A DNA stretch of 33,964 nt from an uncultured Mycoplasmatota bacterium (lineage in GTDB: Bacteria; Bacillota_I; Bacilli_A; RF39; UBA660). This document shows, one piece after another, positions 22,471 to 30,124 of the stretch; positions within the stretch are counted from its first letter, which is position 1, and each line of letters starts with the position of its first letter. The notes beneath the pieces are model-generated. The model saw only the letters and a list, made by a program, of their open reading frames with translations. It was not told where the DNA came from and searched no databases. Where the stretch lies: contig CAMNRN010000005.1 in the NCBI GenBank assembly GCA_946553095.1, positions 1 to 33,964 on the forward strand, in the 5' to 3' direction. Position numbers and translations under genes: made by a program.

Positions 22471-23862
22471 CTATTTAATAGAAAAGTAACTTTTTGTTTT
22501 ATCTAACTGTATATTTTTTAAAATAGCCATTTCTTCAACAGTTACAAAAGCATATCCTTCATTTTGTAATTTTTCCATAGCTAGTAAAGCACCGTCTACG
22601 GATGTTTCATATAAATCATGTAATAATACTATTGCACCATCATGGGCATTTTCAACTATATAATTTGCTATCCTATTTGCATCTTTATATTTCCAATCTT
22701 CTGTATCAAGATCCCATAAAATGGTATACATATTAGATATTTCTTTTATATTAGAGTTGATATTCCCATAAGGTGGTCTTAAATAAATAGTTTCACCATT
22801 AACTACATTTCTTATGGCATCATTAGTTTTCCTTATTTCATTTGTAACTGCATAATCATCTAGCTTTAAAAGATTTGAATGACTATAAGTATGACTACCA
22901 ATCAAATTTCCCATATCATAAGCCCTTTTTAATGTATCTTTATAATTATTTACACGATTACCTAAAACAAAAAATGTTACACGAGCATTGTATTTATCTA
23001 AATTTTCCAACAATTTATTTGTTCCAATATAACTAGGACCATCATCAAATGTAAAAGCAATTAACTTTTTATTGCTAAACTCTTTTAAATTTCTTTTTTG
23101 TTTATTAGTAATATTTTCCGCTTTGCTATATTTTAAATATTCTTCTTTTATTATTCCATTGAGTTCACTATATGGAATTAATATTTTTACCTCGCCCGCC
23201 GCATAATACGCAACTTGATATGGTGGAAATACTATTTCTAAACCATCATCAATAAAGTTGAAATATTCAAAATTTTCTGGTTTACTTTCTAAACCACTTT
23301 TAGCCATTTCTTCATCAAAATCTAAATTATTATCATTGCTATACTTCATAACATAATAGTATGAAAGACTCGATAATCGGTCTAAAGATTTATCGTTTGC
23401 TAAAAAATCTGTAATTGACACTATCTTATCTTCATTTTTATTGTAATAATAAGATTTATCACTTCTCATATAATGATTCCCACCAGTATATTCATAGACT
23501 GTTAAATGAACTCCTAAAACATCTTCGTTCTCACTTATTTTGTAATCTGTTTTAAACTCATATTTACTTGAATTCATATTTTCTAAATCCTTTATAACAT
23601 TTTTGAACTCTTCTTCTTTTTTCTGTAAATATTCATTTGTGTAAGCTAATATATTTTTGTTATTTAATTTAGGATAATTGATTTCAATTAAATAATTATT
23701 TGCTTCTTCTTTATAATTATCTGTTTTTCCTTTTCCAAATAAATTGTGATTAGAGTTATTAACATATAAACTTAAAAATCCAATCATTAAAATTATTGTA
23801 AAACAGAAAAATATTTTTCCGAATTTTGTTAATCTTCTTTTATGACTTTTTCTGTATTCCAT
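22471..23862 (-). CDS. PdaC-like membrane-anchored polysaccharide/peptidoglycan deacetylase
   Basis: 463 residues: basic N-terminus, one membrane helix (about 15-34), a DUF4163/DUF3298-type region (about 50-235, with YTGGNHYM) and a NodB deacetylase domain (about 265-455). NodB motifs: TFDDG (271-275), the zinc motif H324-x3-H328 (SHTYSH), RPPYG (362-366), the W-containing DTEDW (386-390) and LLHD (413-416). All catalytic residues are present. The order DUF3298-DUF4163-NodB is that of Bacillus PdaC, which deacetylates peptidoglycan and gives lysozyme resistance. ATG start with GAGGTG; own promoter. As cargo of the element it may remodel the host wall or protect it. Confidence 0.9.
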   Translation of the reverse strand: MEYRKSHKRRLTKFGKIFFCFTIILMIGFLSLYVNNSNHNLFGKGKTDNYKEEANNYLIEINYPKLNNKNILAYTNEYLQKKEEEFKNVIKDLENMNSSKYEFKTDYKISENEDVLGVHLTVYEYTGGNHYMRSDKSYYYNKNEDKIVSITDFLANDKSLDRLSSLSYYYVMKYSNDNNLDFDEEMAKSGLESKPENFEYFNFIDDGLEIVFPPYQVAYYAAGEVKILIPYSELNGIIKEEYLKYSKAENITNKQKRNLKEFSNKKLIAFTFDDGPSYIGTNKLLENLDKYNARVTFFVLGNRVNNYKDTLKRAYDMGNLIGSHTYSHSNLLKLDDYAVTNEIRKTNDAIRNVVNGETIYLRPPYGNINSNIKEISNMYTILWDLDTEDWKYKDANRIANYIVENAHDGAIVLLHDLYETSVDGALLAMEKLQNEGYAFVTVEEMAILKNIQLDKTKSYFSIK

Positions 23863-23956
23863 ACTGCAACACCTCTATAATACATTTAATATTTTATCAT
23901 AAAAAGCAAATCATAAATAAATTTTTGCTCTTCAAATTACTATTTGTCTCTTTGTT

Positions 23957-23995
23957 TGCTATATCTATTATAGCACAAAATTCGGCATATTTAAA
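23957..23995 (-). promoter_or_regulatory. Cargo promoter overlapping a 7-bp palindrome (operator candidate)
   Basis: Minus strand: -35 TTTAAA (23990-23995), 17-nt spacer, -10 TATAAT (23967-23972). The palindrome TGCTATA-N5-TATAGCA (23957-23963 with 23969-23975) covers the -10, as a repressor site would. It lies about 95 bp before the deacetylase ATG, and the leader shows no obvious structure. The -35 just abuts the end of virD4. Confidence 0.6.
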
Positions 23996-24000
23996 CTAAT

Positions 24001-25785
24001 TTACTCAAGTTCAAACTTGTTATTAACAGCCTTTAAAGTTTTTTCTTTCCTAAATTCATCTAAATTAAAACATGATATTTCAAATATCTTTTTCTTATTA
24101 GGAAGTTTTGTCATTTTAAAATTTATTGGATAATCACCAATAGGCTTAACAATAGCTTTAACAGGATACATCCTGGACTTCATAAATATAGCCTCGCCAA
24201 ATTTTAATTTCATCAACTCATCAGGCATCATTAACTCTCTTCCCATAAGTGATTTATCATTAGAAATATTATAATCTAATTGTTCTAAACGGGAAGAAGT
24301 AGAAACTCTAGCACTTGAAATTGTATATTTTCCTAAACGAGAACTAATTTCTTTAGCTGACTCATTATCCGAAGTAAGAAGATAAATCCATGAAGTATTA
24401 GATTTAATCGTTCCTGCCGACTCCTTGTATTTTTCTTTTAACTGGTCAAAATCCTGAATTACCAATACAAAACGAATATTACGAGAGCGTGAAACAGTAA
24501 TTTTATTAGACATAGAGTTTATTGGTGGCATGTTACATACCTCATCCAAAATAAAATTTACTCGTATTGGCATTCTTCCATTTGATAAAGCCTGTGCAGT
24601 ATTAACAAGTGCCTGATAACATTGATCGACAAACAAAGATGCAAGTTCATGTCTAGACTCTTTCTCATCAGGAATAATAAGAAATACTGCTGTTTTCTTT
24701 TTTCCAATATCATCTAACTCAAAATCAGTACGACTGGTAAGGTTAGCAATACCTGTATCACTAAACATTTTAATTGTTGTAGCAAGAACGGAAAAAAGAG
24801 TAGCACGAGTTTCACCTTTGGCAAACGAACCAGTAGCATAAGCCATCTTTGATAAAGAACCCATGGGCTTTTGTTGAAAATATAAATCTAACGAATTAAA
24901 TCTATCAATTGTTTTAGAGCCATGTTCAACAAGAAGATTATACAAAGAAAAAAGGTTAACTTCTGCCTCTGAATGAGCATCTTCGATTAATGCATAGCAT
25001 AAAGCAGATAATACTGCATTCGCCGATTTTTCCCAATACATATCTTTAGAAGAAAGATTTTTACATAATGATTTAGAAAAGTTTTCTATAATATCACCTG
25101 CAAGATCGATATTATTTTCGTTATAATATTTATAAGCAAGATGTAGTGGGTTCCAACCATCGGATGCAAAAGCATCTCTTAAGTTAATAACTCGTATATT
25201 ATATTTTTGTTTTTTTAGAAAATCAGCTGTATAGTTATAAAGCTCACCTTTGGTATCATTAATAACCATAGACTCACCTGCGTAGCCAAGATTAAATAAC
25301 ATAGGAAGTATCTCACATTGAGTTTTTCCTGAACCCGTAGAACCAATAATAAGAGTGTGATCGAATGAATCGGAATAATAAAATTTCCCATCTTGATATG
25401 TTACAGGAATCCCACCACTAGAAAGTTTAGAACCAATATTCCATGCTTTAAATTCGTGTTTGATTTCCTTTTTTGTCATCCATCTAGCACTACCATATTC
25501 AAAAGAACCATCTTCTTCGGGAAGTCCTTTTTTTCTATTCAATTTTAATTTAAACTCTTTATCATATTTTAGTACAAATAACATAACCAAAATTATCAGT
25601 AGAGATGTACCAAAAAATAATCCATAATCACTCAAAGCGAGTGTTGTTTTAATTAAATTAAAATTCCATGATAGCTTAATATCATTCTTAATAATATTTA
25701 CTAGATTATAGCAGACATTTGCTGATAATACAAAGCCTATAATAAAAATGAGAATATAATTAAAATATTTTTTAAAATTTACTAT
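24001..25785 (-). CDS. VirD4/TraG-family coupling protein of the element (ATA start)
   Basis: 594 residues from ATA at 25783-25785. Two membrane helices at about 9-26 and 55-75, Walker A GSTGSGKT at 148-155, Walker B (ILDE) at 412-415 followed by VCNMPPI. The first helix exists only if translation starts at the ATA; the nearest standard start (TTG 25635) would leave a single helix and has no SD. The ATA is 8 nt after AGGAGG, two codons after an in-frame TGA, and overlaps the upstream TAG as ATAG. It is related to the left coupling protein (shared WNPL, WEKSA, FILDE motifs) but lacks its long tail. It should dock the relaxosome to the channel. Confidence 0.92.
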   Translation of the reverse strand: MVNFKKYFNYILIFIIGFVLSANVCYNLVNIIKNDIKLSWNFNLIKTTLALSDYGLFFGTSLLIILVMLFVLKYDKEFKLKLNRKKGLPEEDGSFEYGSARWMTKKEIKHEFKAWNIGSKLSSGGIPVTYQDGKFYYSDSFDHTLIIGSTGSGKTQCEILPMLFNLGYAGESMVINDTKGELYNYTADFLKKQKYNIRVINLRDAFASDGWNPLHLAYKYYNENNIDLAGDIIENFSKSLCKNLSSKDMYWEKSANAVLSALCYALIEDAHSEAEVNLFSLYNLLVEHGSKTIDRFNSLDLYFQQKPMGSLSKMAYATGSFAKGETRATLFSVLATTIKMFSDTGIANLTSRTDFELDDIGKKKTAVFLIIPDEKESRHELASLFVDQCYQALVNTAQALSNGRMPIRVNFILDEVCNMPPINSMSNKITVSRSRNIRFVLVIQDFDQLKEKYKESAGTIKSNTSWIYLLTSDNESAKEISSRLGKYTISSARVSTSSRLEQLDYNISNDKSLMGRELMMPDELMKLKFGEAIFMKSRMYPVKAIVKPIGDYPINFKMTKLPNKKKIFEISCFNLDEFRKEKTLKAVNNKFELE

Positions 25786-26366
25786 ATATCATACCTCCTA
25801 GTATTATTTTGTAATTGATTAAGAGAACAACTATTATTTAAAAGTTCTTCTAAAAATAATCCACCATTATATAAAGAAACTACTTTACTATGAATTCCCA
25901 ACTTGGGATAGGTAGAATCTAAAATTACATTGTCATCTTTCATTTTTAATCTTTCATACTCTGATAGATTATCTTGGTATTTTTCAATAAGGGAATCATT
26001 TACTAAAAATCTCATCATTCCTTGGACTTTTTTCATTTCATTTTTACGAAATGGATAGAGAGCAGGAAATTCCATAGAGTCATCCTTATATTTTAAAAAT
26101 AGACAATGTTTTTTATCAACAGGTAATGACTGAATTAACAAATCTCTATCTAAACCCATGGAATAATTTTCTCTTAAAAATTTATTTAAAGAGAAACTTC
26201 TCATATCTAAATTTTGGTCTAATAGATTTCGATTGAGAGAAAGATTATAATTCACCAACATAAAATCCATAATATAATTTATTGTTTTTGTTTTAGCATC
26301 CATCGAATCATTCCCACACAACATATCAGTATTATTTAAATCTCTAGTTATATCCACAATATACAT
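25782..26366 (-). CDS. Relaxase-associated protein, possibly the detached C-terminal part of the relaxase
   Basis: 194 residues, ATG overlapping the relaxase stop (TAATG). It contains a central PALYPFRKNEMKKVQGMMRF stretch, and YERLK and other charged helices. No catalytic motif is recognised. Its place directly after the relaxase, and the sum of the two lengths (about 677), close to single-chain relaxases of gut Firmicutes as I recall them, suggest it is the relaxase C-terminal region made as a separate chain. That is an inference. It ends RRYDI, and its TAG overlaps the ATA of virD4. Confidence 0.6.
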   Translation of the reverse strand: MYIVDITRDLNNTDMLCGNDSMDAKTKTINYIMDFMLVNYNLSLNRNLLDQNLDMRSFSLNKFLRENYSMGLDRDLLIQSLPVDKKHCLFLKYKDDSMEFPALYPFRKNEMKKVQGMMRFLVNDSLIEKYQDNLSEYERLKMKDDNVILDSTYPKLGIHSKVVSLYNGGLFLEELLNNSCSLNQLQNNTRRYDI

Positions 26367-27817
26367 TATTTACTATAATCACCATCCAATTCATATTGCA
26401 GTTCATTTACAATTTGTTTTTCTTCTTGTTCCAATTCATACATCAAATGATTAACAGCTTGATTGATAAATCGCTTATAATTAAGTTCACGATAAAAATT
26501 TTTGTTTTTAATTTTATTATATCGATTAGAATCATAACCTAATCTTTTTAATGCATCATAATATTCTTTAATAGACATTTCATTATCTAGTGAAGAAATA
26601 GAAGAAACCAAAGAATCTACATCATAATCATATTTTGATTTTTTTATCCATCTTTGAAATACTTTTTTTATTTGATTGTTGTTAAGATCTGCAATTTTAC
26701 ATATTTTATATAAATCTTTTGCGATACTTCTTTTAGTATCATCTTTGACATAATCACTTTTACTCTTAAAATCGAGTTCATGAATATGCTTTTTTAAAAA
26801 CTCTTTTTCTCGTTCCATAAAATCCATAGCTTGATATCTTTTATAGTTTTGTAATATTTCATTACCTATTTTAGAGTACAAACGATTTAACTGGTCATTA
26901 TAGTATTTTCTTTTTTTATTACTATCCGACTGACCATATAAATCATTCAGCTCTTTTTGATGTTGTTCGAGTAGTCTTAAATATTTTGCATAATCATATT
27001 TAACGGAATCATGCAGAAGAATGTACTCGATAATGGTATTTAAATCTTTTTTATACATAATCATATTTTTAGAATTATATTGAAGTCTACCTGTTTTAGG
27101 TAAGGTATTATAAAAATTCAATAACATTTTATTTAAGTCCTTACGATATTTATCACTAAATAGCCTTTGACTTCTAATCCTATTTAATTCTTTTTTACTT
27201 ATCGTACCTGTTATATTTGTAAAAGTCTGATCACGAAGTTCATAAAATTTTTTATTATCAATTAAATAATTAGCAACATTACTCTTACAATTATAGATAA
27301 CTGACTTTGGATACTGTCCCACTTTTTTGGTAGGAACTTTCTCATAAATACAAAAATGAATATGGGGATGAGTAGGAGTATCACGATGCAAGGAACACAT
27401 CCACTCCACATTGTTAATATCCAAACCCATGTCCACAATCAAAGATGGCATAATATTATTAGTAAGACTATAAAAATCAATCTTTGTTACCAGACCATGT
27501 TCCAAAGCAAAGTCGGATGGAAAAGAGAGAAAGCCTCGCCAAAAGATACCTTTATCATTCATACCATTTAATTTGTCGATCGCATCTTTCTTTAAAATAT
27601 CCCCATTTGATGTCCATAAAAATGTCTCATCCTCTTCCGTTAAGTAGGAATCTTTATTAGAGAATAATGCATAATCTTTTAAAAGATTATATTCATCTAT
27701 ACTGGAAGAATCGGCTTTTTGTTTTTGAGATGCATAACTTATCCATTTTGAAATACCAACTCGTTTATTTTTAGGAGTTTTATACTCCATGTTAAAGACA
27801 ATTGCACTCTTACTCAT
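26366..27817 (-). CDS. MobL/MobP-like conjugative relaxase
   Basis: 483 residues. The three-His metal motif is HRDTPTHPHIHFCIYEK (H144, H150, H152 and H154), the form seen in the MobL/MobP3 relaxases of low-GC Gram-positives. A possible nicking Tyr is Y28 (WISYAS) near the N-terminus, but this is not certain. After about residue 210 the protein is helical and Lys/Tyr/Asn-rich. It would nick oriT and lead the strand into the recipient. ATG start overlapping the upstream ribbon-helix-helix gene's stop (ATGAGTAA). The probable oriT lies upstream at 28412-28781. Confidence 0.85.
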   Translation of the reverse strand: MSKSAIVFNMEYKTPKNKRVGISKWISYASQKQKADSSSIDEYNLLKDYALFSNKDSYLTEEDETFLWTSNGDILKKDAIDKLNGMNDKGIFWRGFLSFPSDFALEHGLVTKIDFYSLTNNIMPSLIVDMGLDINNVEWMCSLHRDTPTHPHIHFCIYEKVPTKKVGQYPKSVIYNCKSNVANYLIDNKKFYELRDQTFTNITGTISKKELNRIRSQRLFSDKYRKDLNKMLLNFYNTLPKTGRLQYNSKNMIMYKKDLNTIIEYILLHDSVKYDYAKYLRLLEQHQKELNDLYGQSDSNKKRKYYNDQLNRLYSKIGNEILQNYKRYQAMDFMEREKEFLKKHIHELDFKSKSDYVKDDTKRSIAKDLYKICKIADLNNNQIKKVFQRWIKKSKYDYDVDSLVSSISSLDNEMSIKEYYDALKRLGYDSNRYNKIKNKNFYRELNYKRFINQAVNHLMYELEQEEKQIVNELQYELDGDYSK

Positions 27818-28235
27818 CTTCTAACTCTTTCTTTTTAGATGACATTTTTCTTAAATCTTTTAGTACCAACTCTTCAGCTTTTTCCGTAATAGGATGTGGA
27901 ATAACTGATACATTAAGTTCTTCTTTCGTTTGTGGCACTTTTAAATGTTGCATAAAAATATCTTGTTGTTTTAGTAGCCAACGAGAATCGAACTCAATTC
28001 TATTTTGTACCACTATTAGCTGTTTAAAGAAAGGTTCAAAACTTTTCTTAAAAGCCACATCAAATAGATTTAAAAATTGTGATTGACTATCATTTAATTT
28101 ATTAGTCTGCATTTTCTCTCGTACTGCTTGATAAATAAACTCCGATAGTTTCATATTACATTTTTCAGCAAACAAAGTTATCTCGTTTTTTTCTTCAGGA
28201 CTAACTCTAAAATTTACAATAGCATCTTTTTTTAT
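27810..28235 (-). CDS. MobC-like ribbon-helix-helix relaxosome protein (ATA start)
   Basis: 141 residues from ATA at 28233-28235. The first 20 codons, lost if the TTG at 28175 is used, encode DAIVNFRVSPEEK, the beta strand and turn of a ribbon-helix-helix, followed by helices ending KLSEFIYQAVREKM: a textbook MobC/CopG N-terminus. The C-terminal half is helical. The ATA is 6 nt after AAGGG, directly follows an in-frame TAA, and overlaps the upstream stop as ATAA. It lies between the second ribbon-helix-helix gene and the relaxase, as expected for an oriT-binding nicking accessory. Confidence 0.85.
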   Translation of the reverse strand: MKKDAIVNFRVSPEEKNEITLFAEKCNMKLSEFIYQAVREKMQTNKLNDSQSQFLNLFDVAFKKSFEPFFKQLIVVQNRIEFDSRWLLKQQDIFMQHLKVPQTKEELNVSVIPHPITEKAEELVLKDLRKMSSKKKELEDE

Positions 28236-28411
28236 TTAGATCCCTTATCACTTGGAATAATTAAATTCAAATTTTTAAGAACAAAATCTTTTACTGCATC
28301 TTCGATTAAATCTTGTTGGGTCATTTTCTTTTTAGTAAGGATTTGTTTTAAGACTTCAAAAAGAGTGGCATCCACTCGACCTTTTAAAACACAACTTTCA
28401 TTATTATTTAT
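28232..28411 (-). CDS. Small ribbon-helix-helix DNA-binding protein (ATA start)
   Basis: 59 residues from ATA at 28409-28411, 8 nt after GGAGG. The upstream in-frame ATG (28426) forms part of the SD itself (ATGGAGGTGAT), so it cannot be the usual start. The sequence VLKGRVDATLFEVLKQIL, then TQQDLIEDAVKDFV, fits a ribbon-helix-helix dimer unit. It directly borders the oriT-like region with six TGTWTTAC iterons and a GGTACA palindrome, which it or MobC may bind. Autoregulation is possible. Confidence 0.75.
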   Translation of the reverse strand: MNNNESCVLKGRVDATLFEVLKQILTKKKMTQQDLIEDAVKDFVLKNLNLIIPSDKGSK

Positions 28412-28430
28412 AATTATCACCTCCATAATA

Positions 28431-28448
28431 GGTACACAAAAATGTACC
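28431..28448. repeat. Palindrome GGTACA-N6-TGTACC upstream of the mob operon
   Basis: Perfect 6-bp inverted repeat about 15 bp before the SD of the first ribbon-helix-helix gene. It lies where an operator would act on mob transcription. Related TGTACC halves lie at 28488 and 28722 and at the attachment end. Confidence 0.6.
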
Positions 28449-28526
28449 TTAAATAATTTTAATTTTGACTAATTTTTCCTGAAATAATGTACCAACTCAA
28501 AGGGGTCTTTTTAAGCAGGATAAGGG

Positions 28527-28684
28527 TGTATTACAAACAACACGCCAGTGGCGAGTTTACCCCTAAAATAAAGGACTTTTGAGTTTTATATTTGTATTAC
28601 AAAAATATTTTTGTTTTACTTTTGTATTACTGAAAAAGAGAAAAAATATATAAAAAAGGGGTACTTGTTTTACGAATGTATTAC
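28527..28684 (+). repeat. Six TGTWTTAC iterons
   Basis: TGTATTAC starts at 28527, 28593, 28623 and 28677; TGTTTTAC at 28612 and 28666; all in one orientation. Two pairs (28612/28623 and 28666/28677) have the same order, TGTTTTAC then TGTATTAC, exactly 11 bp apart, one helical turn. This suits dimeric ribbon-helix-helix binding side by side. Confidence 0.75.
28539..28557. repeat. GC-rich oriT-type hairpin
   Basis: AACACGCC-AGT-GGCGAGTT: a 7-bp stem with one internal A-A mismatch and a 3-nt loop, the only GC-rich island in the region. Hairpins of this kind adjoin nick sites in many oriTs. It is bracketed by GGGT (28524-28527) and ACCC (28559-28562). Confidence 0.6.
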
Positions 28685-28781
28685 AAATAACCCTTTTTAA
28701 GCACCTTAAAAATAGCCAGTTTGTACCAAAAATCTAAAATTTCATGAGTCATATTCAATTGAAATTAAAATATATTTTGTA

Positions 28782-29018
28782 CTAAATATCAACTTTTTTG
28801 TCTACATCAAAAAGAATGCCATACTTATCTTCTAAAAGATGAATAGTGGCACGATAAACTTCATCGATTAATTCATCATCTTTTACACGAGATTTAACAG
28901 CCTCATAGACAAAAGACTCATCGATATATCTATCATTATTTTTACTCATAACACCTGCAATTTCAAAAGCAAGTATTTCGGAATTAACATAGATTTCTTG
29001 TTCTTGTTCTTTTTCCAT
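28782..29018 (-). CDS. Small accessory protein made of the 'KYH' domain
   Basis: 78 residues, acidic. ATG 7 nt after AGGAGG. It consists almost only of the domain shared with the C-termini of 29036-29536 and 19767-20111: SEILAFEIAGVM, FVYEAVKSRVKDDELIDEVY, then HLLEDKYGILFDVD. It is the neighbour of, and probably a tandem duplicate from, the 29036 gene. It ends KKVDI. No known function; it could interact with the relaxosome, because it borders oriT. Confidence 0.7.
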   Translation of the reverse strand: MEKEQEQEIYVNSEILAFEIAGVMSKNNDRYIDESFVYEAVKSRVKDDELIDEVYRATIHLLEDKYGILFDVDKKVDI

Positions 29019-29035
29019 TTGTGTACCTCCTTAAA

Positions 29036-29536
29036 TTAAATTTGAATATTTACACTATATTCAATATGATATTTTTCATTTAAAATATTTATTGTTTTAT
29101 AGCATATATCATCAACTAAATTATTATCATCTATACGATGTTTTACAATTCCGTGAACAAAATTATAGTTAACTGAATCTAATCCACGAGAATTTAAGAT
29201 ATTAAAAATTTCATGAGCAAGCATTTCGGAACTAGATTTTACTTCTTCAGTTTCAAAAATCATATTATTAAAATTTAAAATATCTATACTTGAAAGAGTC
29301 TTACCATCTTCATGTACAACTTGATATGAATAGTTATTTATAAATGAATCATAGCTTATCTCTTTATCATCCGACCCATCCTCGTTACCCTCAAAAACTT
29401 TTATAATTTCTTCACTATTGTTAAATAATGCAACACCATCTTGATTAGTTTTATAGTTATGAGTAGATAACATATAATTAGAATCAATGTATAATATTTC
29501 TTTAATTTTTTTTAATTCTTTTAATTTATCTTCTAT
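29036..29536 (-). CDS. Accessory protein with C-terminal 'KYH' domain (ATA start)
   Basis: 166 residues from ATA at 29534-29536, 8 nt after AGGAGG; the first in-frame ATG (29473) is 21 codons later with no SD. The N-terminus is a Lys/Glu helix (KLKELKKIKEIL). The middle (about 30-95) has phenylalanine/valine strands with acidic turns. The C-terminal ~65 residues (SEMLAHEIFNIL, VKHRIDDNNLVDDI, INILNEKYHIEYSV) match 28782-29018. It ends VNIQI followed by TAA and AGGAGG. Function unknown. Confidence 0.72.
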   Translation of the reverse strand: MEDKLKELKKIKEILYIDSNYMLSTHNYKTNQDGVALFNNSEEIIKVFEGNEDGSDDKEISYDSFINNYSYQVVHEDGKTLSSIDILNFNNMIFETEEVKSSSEMLAHEIFNILNSRGLDSVNYNFVHGIVKHRIDDNNLVDDICYKTINILNEKYHIEYSVNIQI

Positions 29537-29548
29537 AAATAATCCCTC

Positions 29549-30124
29549 CTAATATAAACCATAAATAATAAAATGTGGGTCAATTAAGTCCACACTATTA
29601 AATGAAATTTTATTTTTCATAATCATAAAATGAAGATGGCATCCTGTACTAGCTCCTGTTGAACCAACTTGTCCGATTTTTTGACCTTTAACAATTGGCT
29701 CATCTTTTTCTACAACAATAGAATCATCGAGCATATGTCCATAAGCCGAATACAAAATGCCATTACTTGTTTGATGTTTTACATAAACATAGTTACCTAA
29801 ACCTATTTCACTAAACCCCACTTCATAGACTACACCATCCACACTTGCAAGTACATCAGTACCACAAGCTGAACCTAAATCTATTCCCGAATGGAATTTT
29901 GTTTCACCACTACCTAATGGATCTAATCTATATCCAAAAGGCGAAGTTACAGTAAAGGAACTACTAGATGTGAATGGAATCGAGAAATCATCATTGGCAA
30001 CAACGACAACTGCCTCGCCACCACTTGATGATTGACTACATAAAAGAGCGAGAAAGAGTACCAAAAGAAAGGGTAAAAATACTCCTCCTCCCAACATCAA
30101 ACCTATCTTTTTTATTTCATCCAC
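29549..30124 (-). CDS. Membrane-anchored M23 peptidase of the element's conjugation machine
   Basis: 191 residues: one membrane helix at about 8-28, a Ser-rich linker and a LysM-type M23 domain at about 55-175. The zinc and catalytic residues H78-x3-D82, H130, H163 and H165 (HLHF) are present, so it should cut peptide cross-links outside the cell. It is much shorter than the left wall hydrolase and has no lysozyme part. GTG start overlapping the VirB4 stop (TAGTG) with AGGTGG 6 nt before; this is the only clear GTG start in the element. Its stop runs into AGGAGG of the next gene. Confidence 0.88.
   Translation of the reverse strand: MDEIKKIGLMLGGGVFLPFLLVLFLALLCSQSSSGGEAVVVVANDDFSIPFTSSSSFTVTSPFGYRLDPLGSGETKFHSGIDLGSACGTDVLASVDGVVYEVGFSEIGLGNYVYVKHQTSNGILYSAYGHMLDDSIVVEKDEPIVKGQKIGQVGSTGASTGCHLHFMIMKNKISFNSVDLIDPHFIIYGLY

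Larger units (their letters stand above)
28412..28781. other. Probable oriT / control region (no gene)
   Basis: 370 bp without a supported gene, between the ribbon-helix-helix/relaxase genes and the accessory genes. It holds a GC-rich hairpin (28539-28557) inside AT-rich DNA, six iterons TGTWTTAC, the palindrome GGTACA-N6-TGTACC (28431-28448), two more TGTACCAA sites and an 11-bp direct repeat CTTTTTAAGCA (28507-28517 and 28693-28703). Position beside relaxase and MobC genes is where oriT normally lies. The nick site cannot be placed by eye. A promoter for the mob genes probably lies at the low-coordinate end, where TATTAT precedes the SD. Confidence 0.65.

Noticed and set aside
28501-28700. 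CRISPR array or replication origin in the iteron region
   Set aside because: The repeats are 8 bp with irregular spacing, not CRISPR-like. No replication initiator gene is adjacent, and the neighbours are relaxase and mobilisation genes, so oriT is the better reading.
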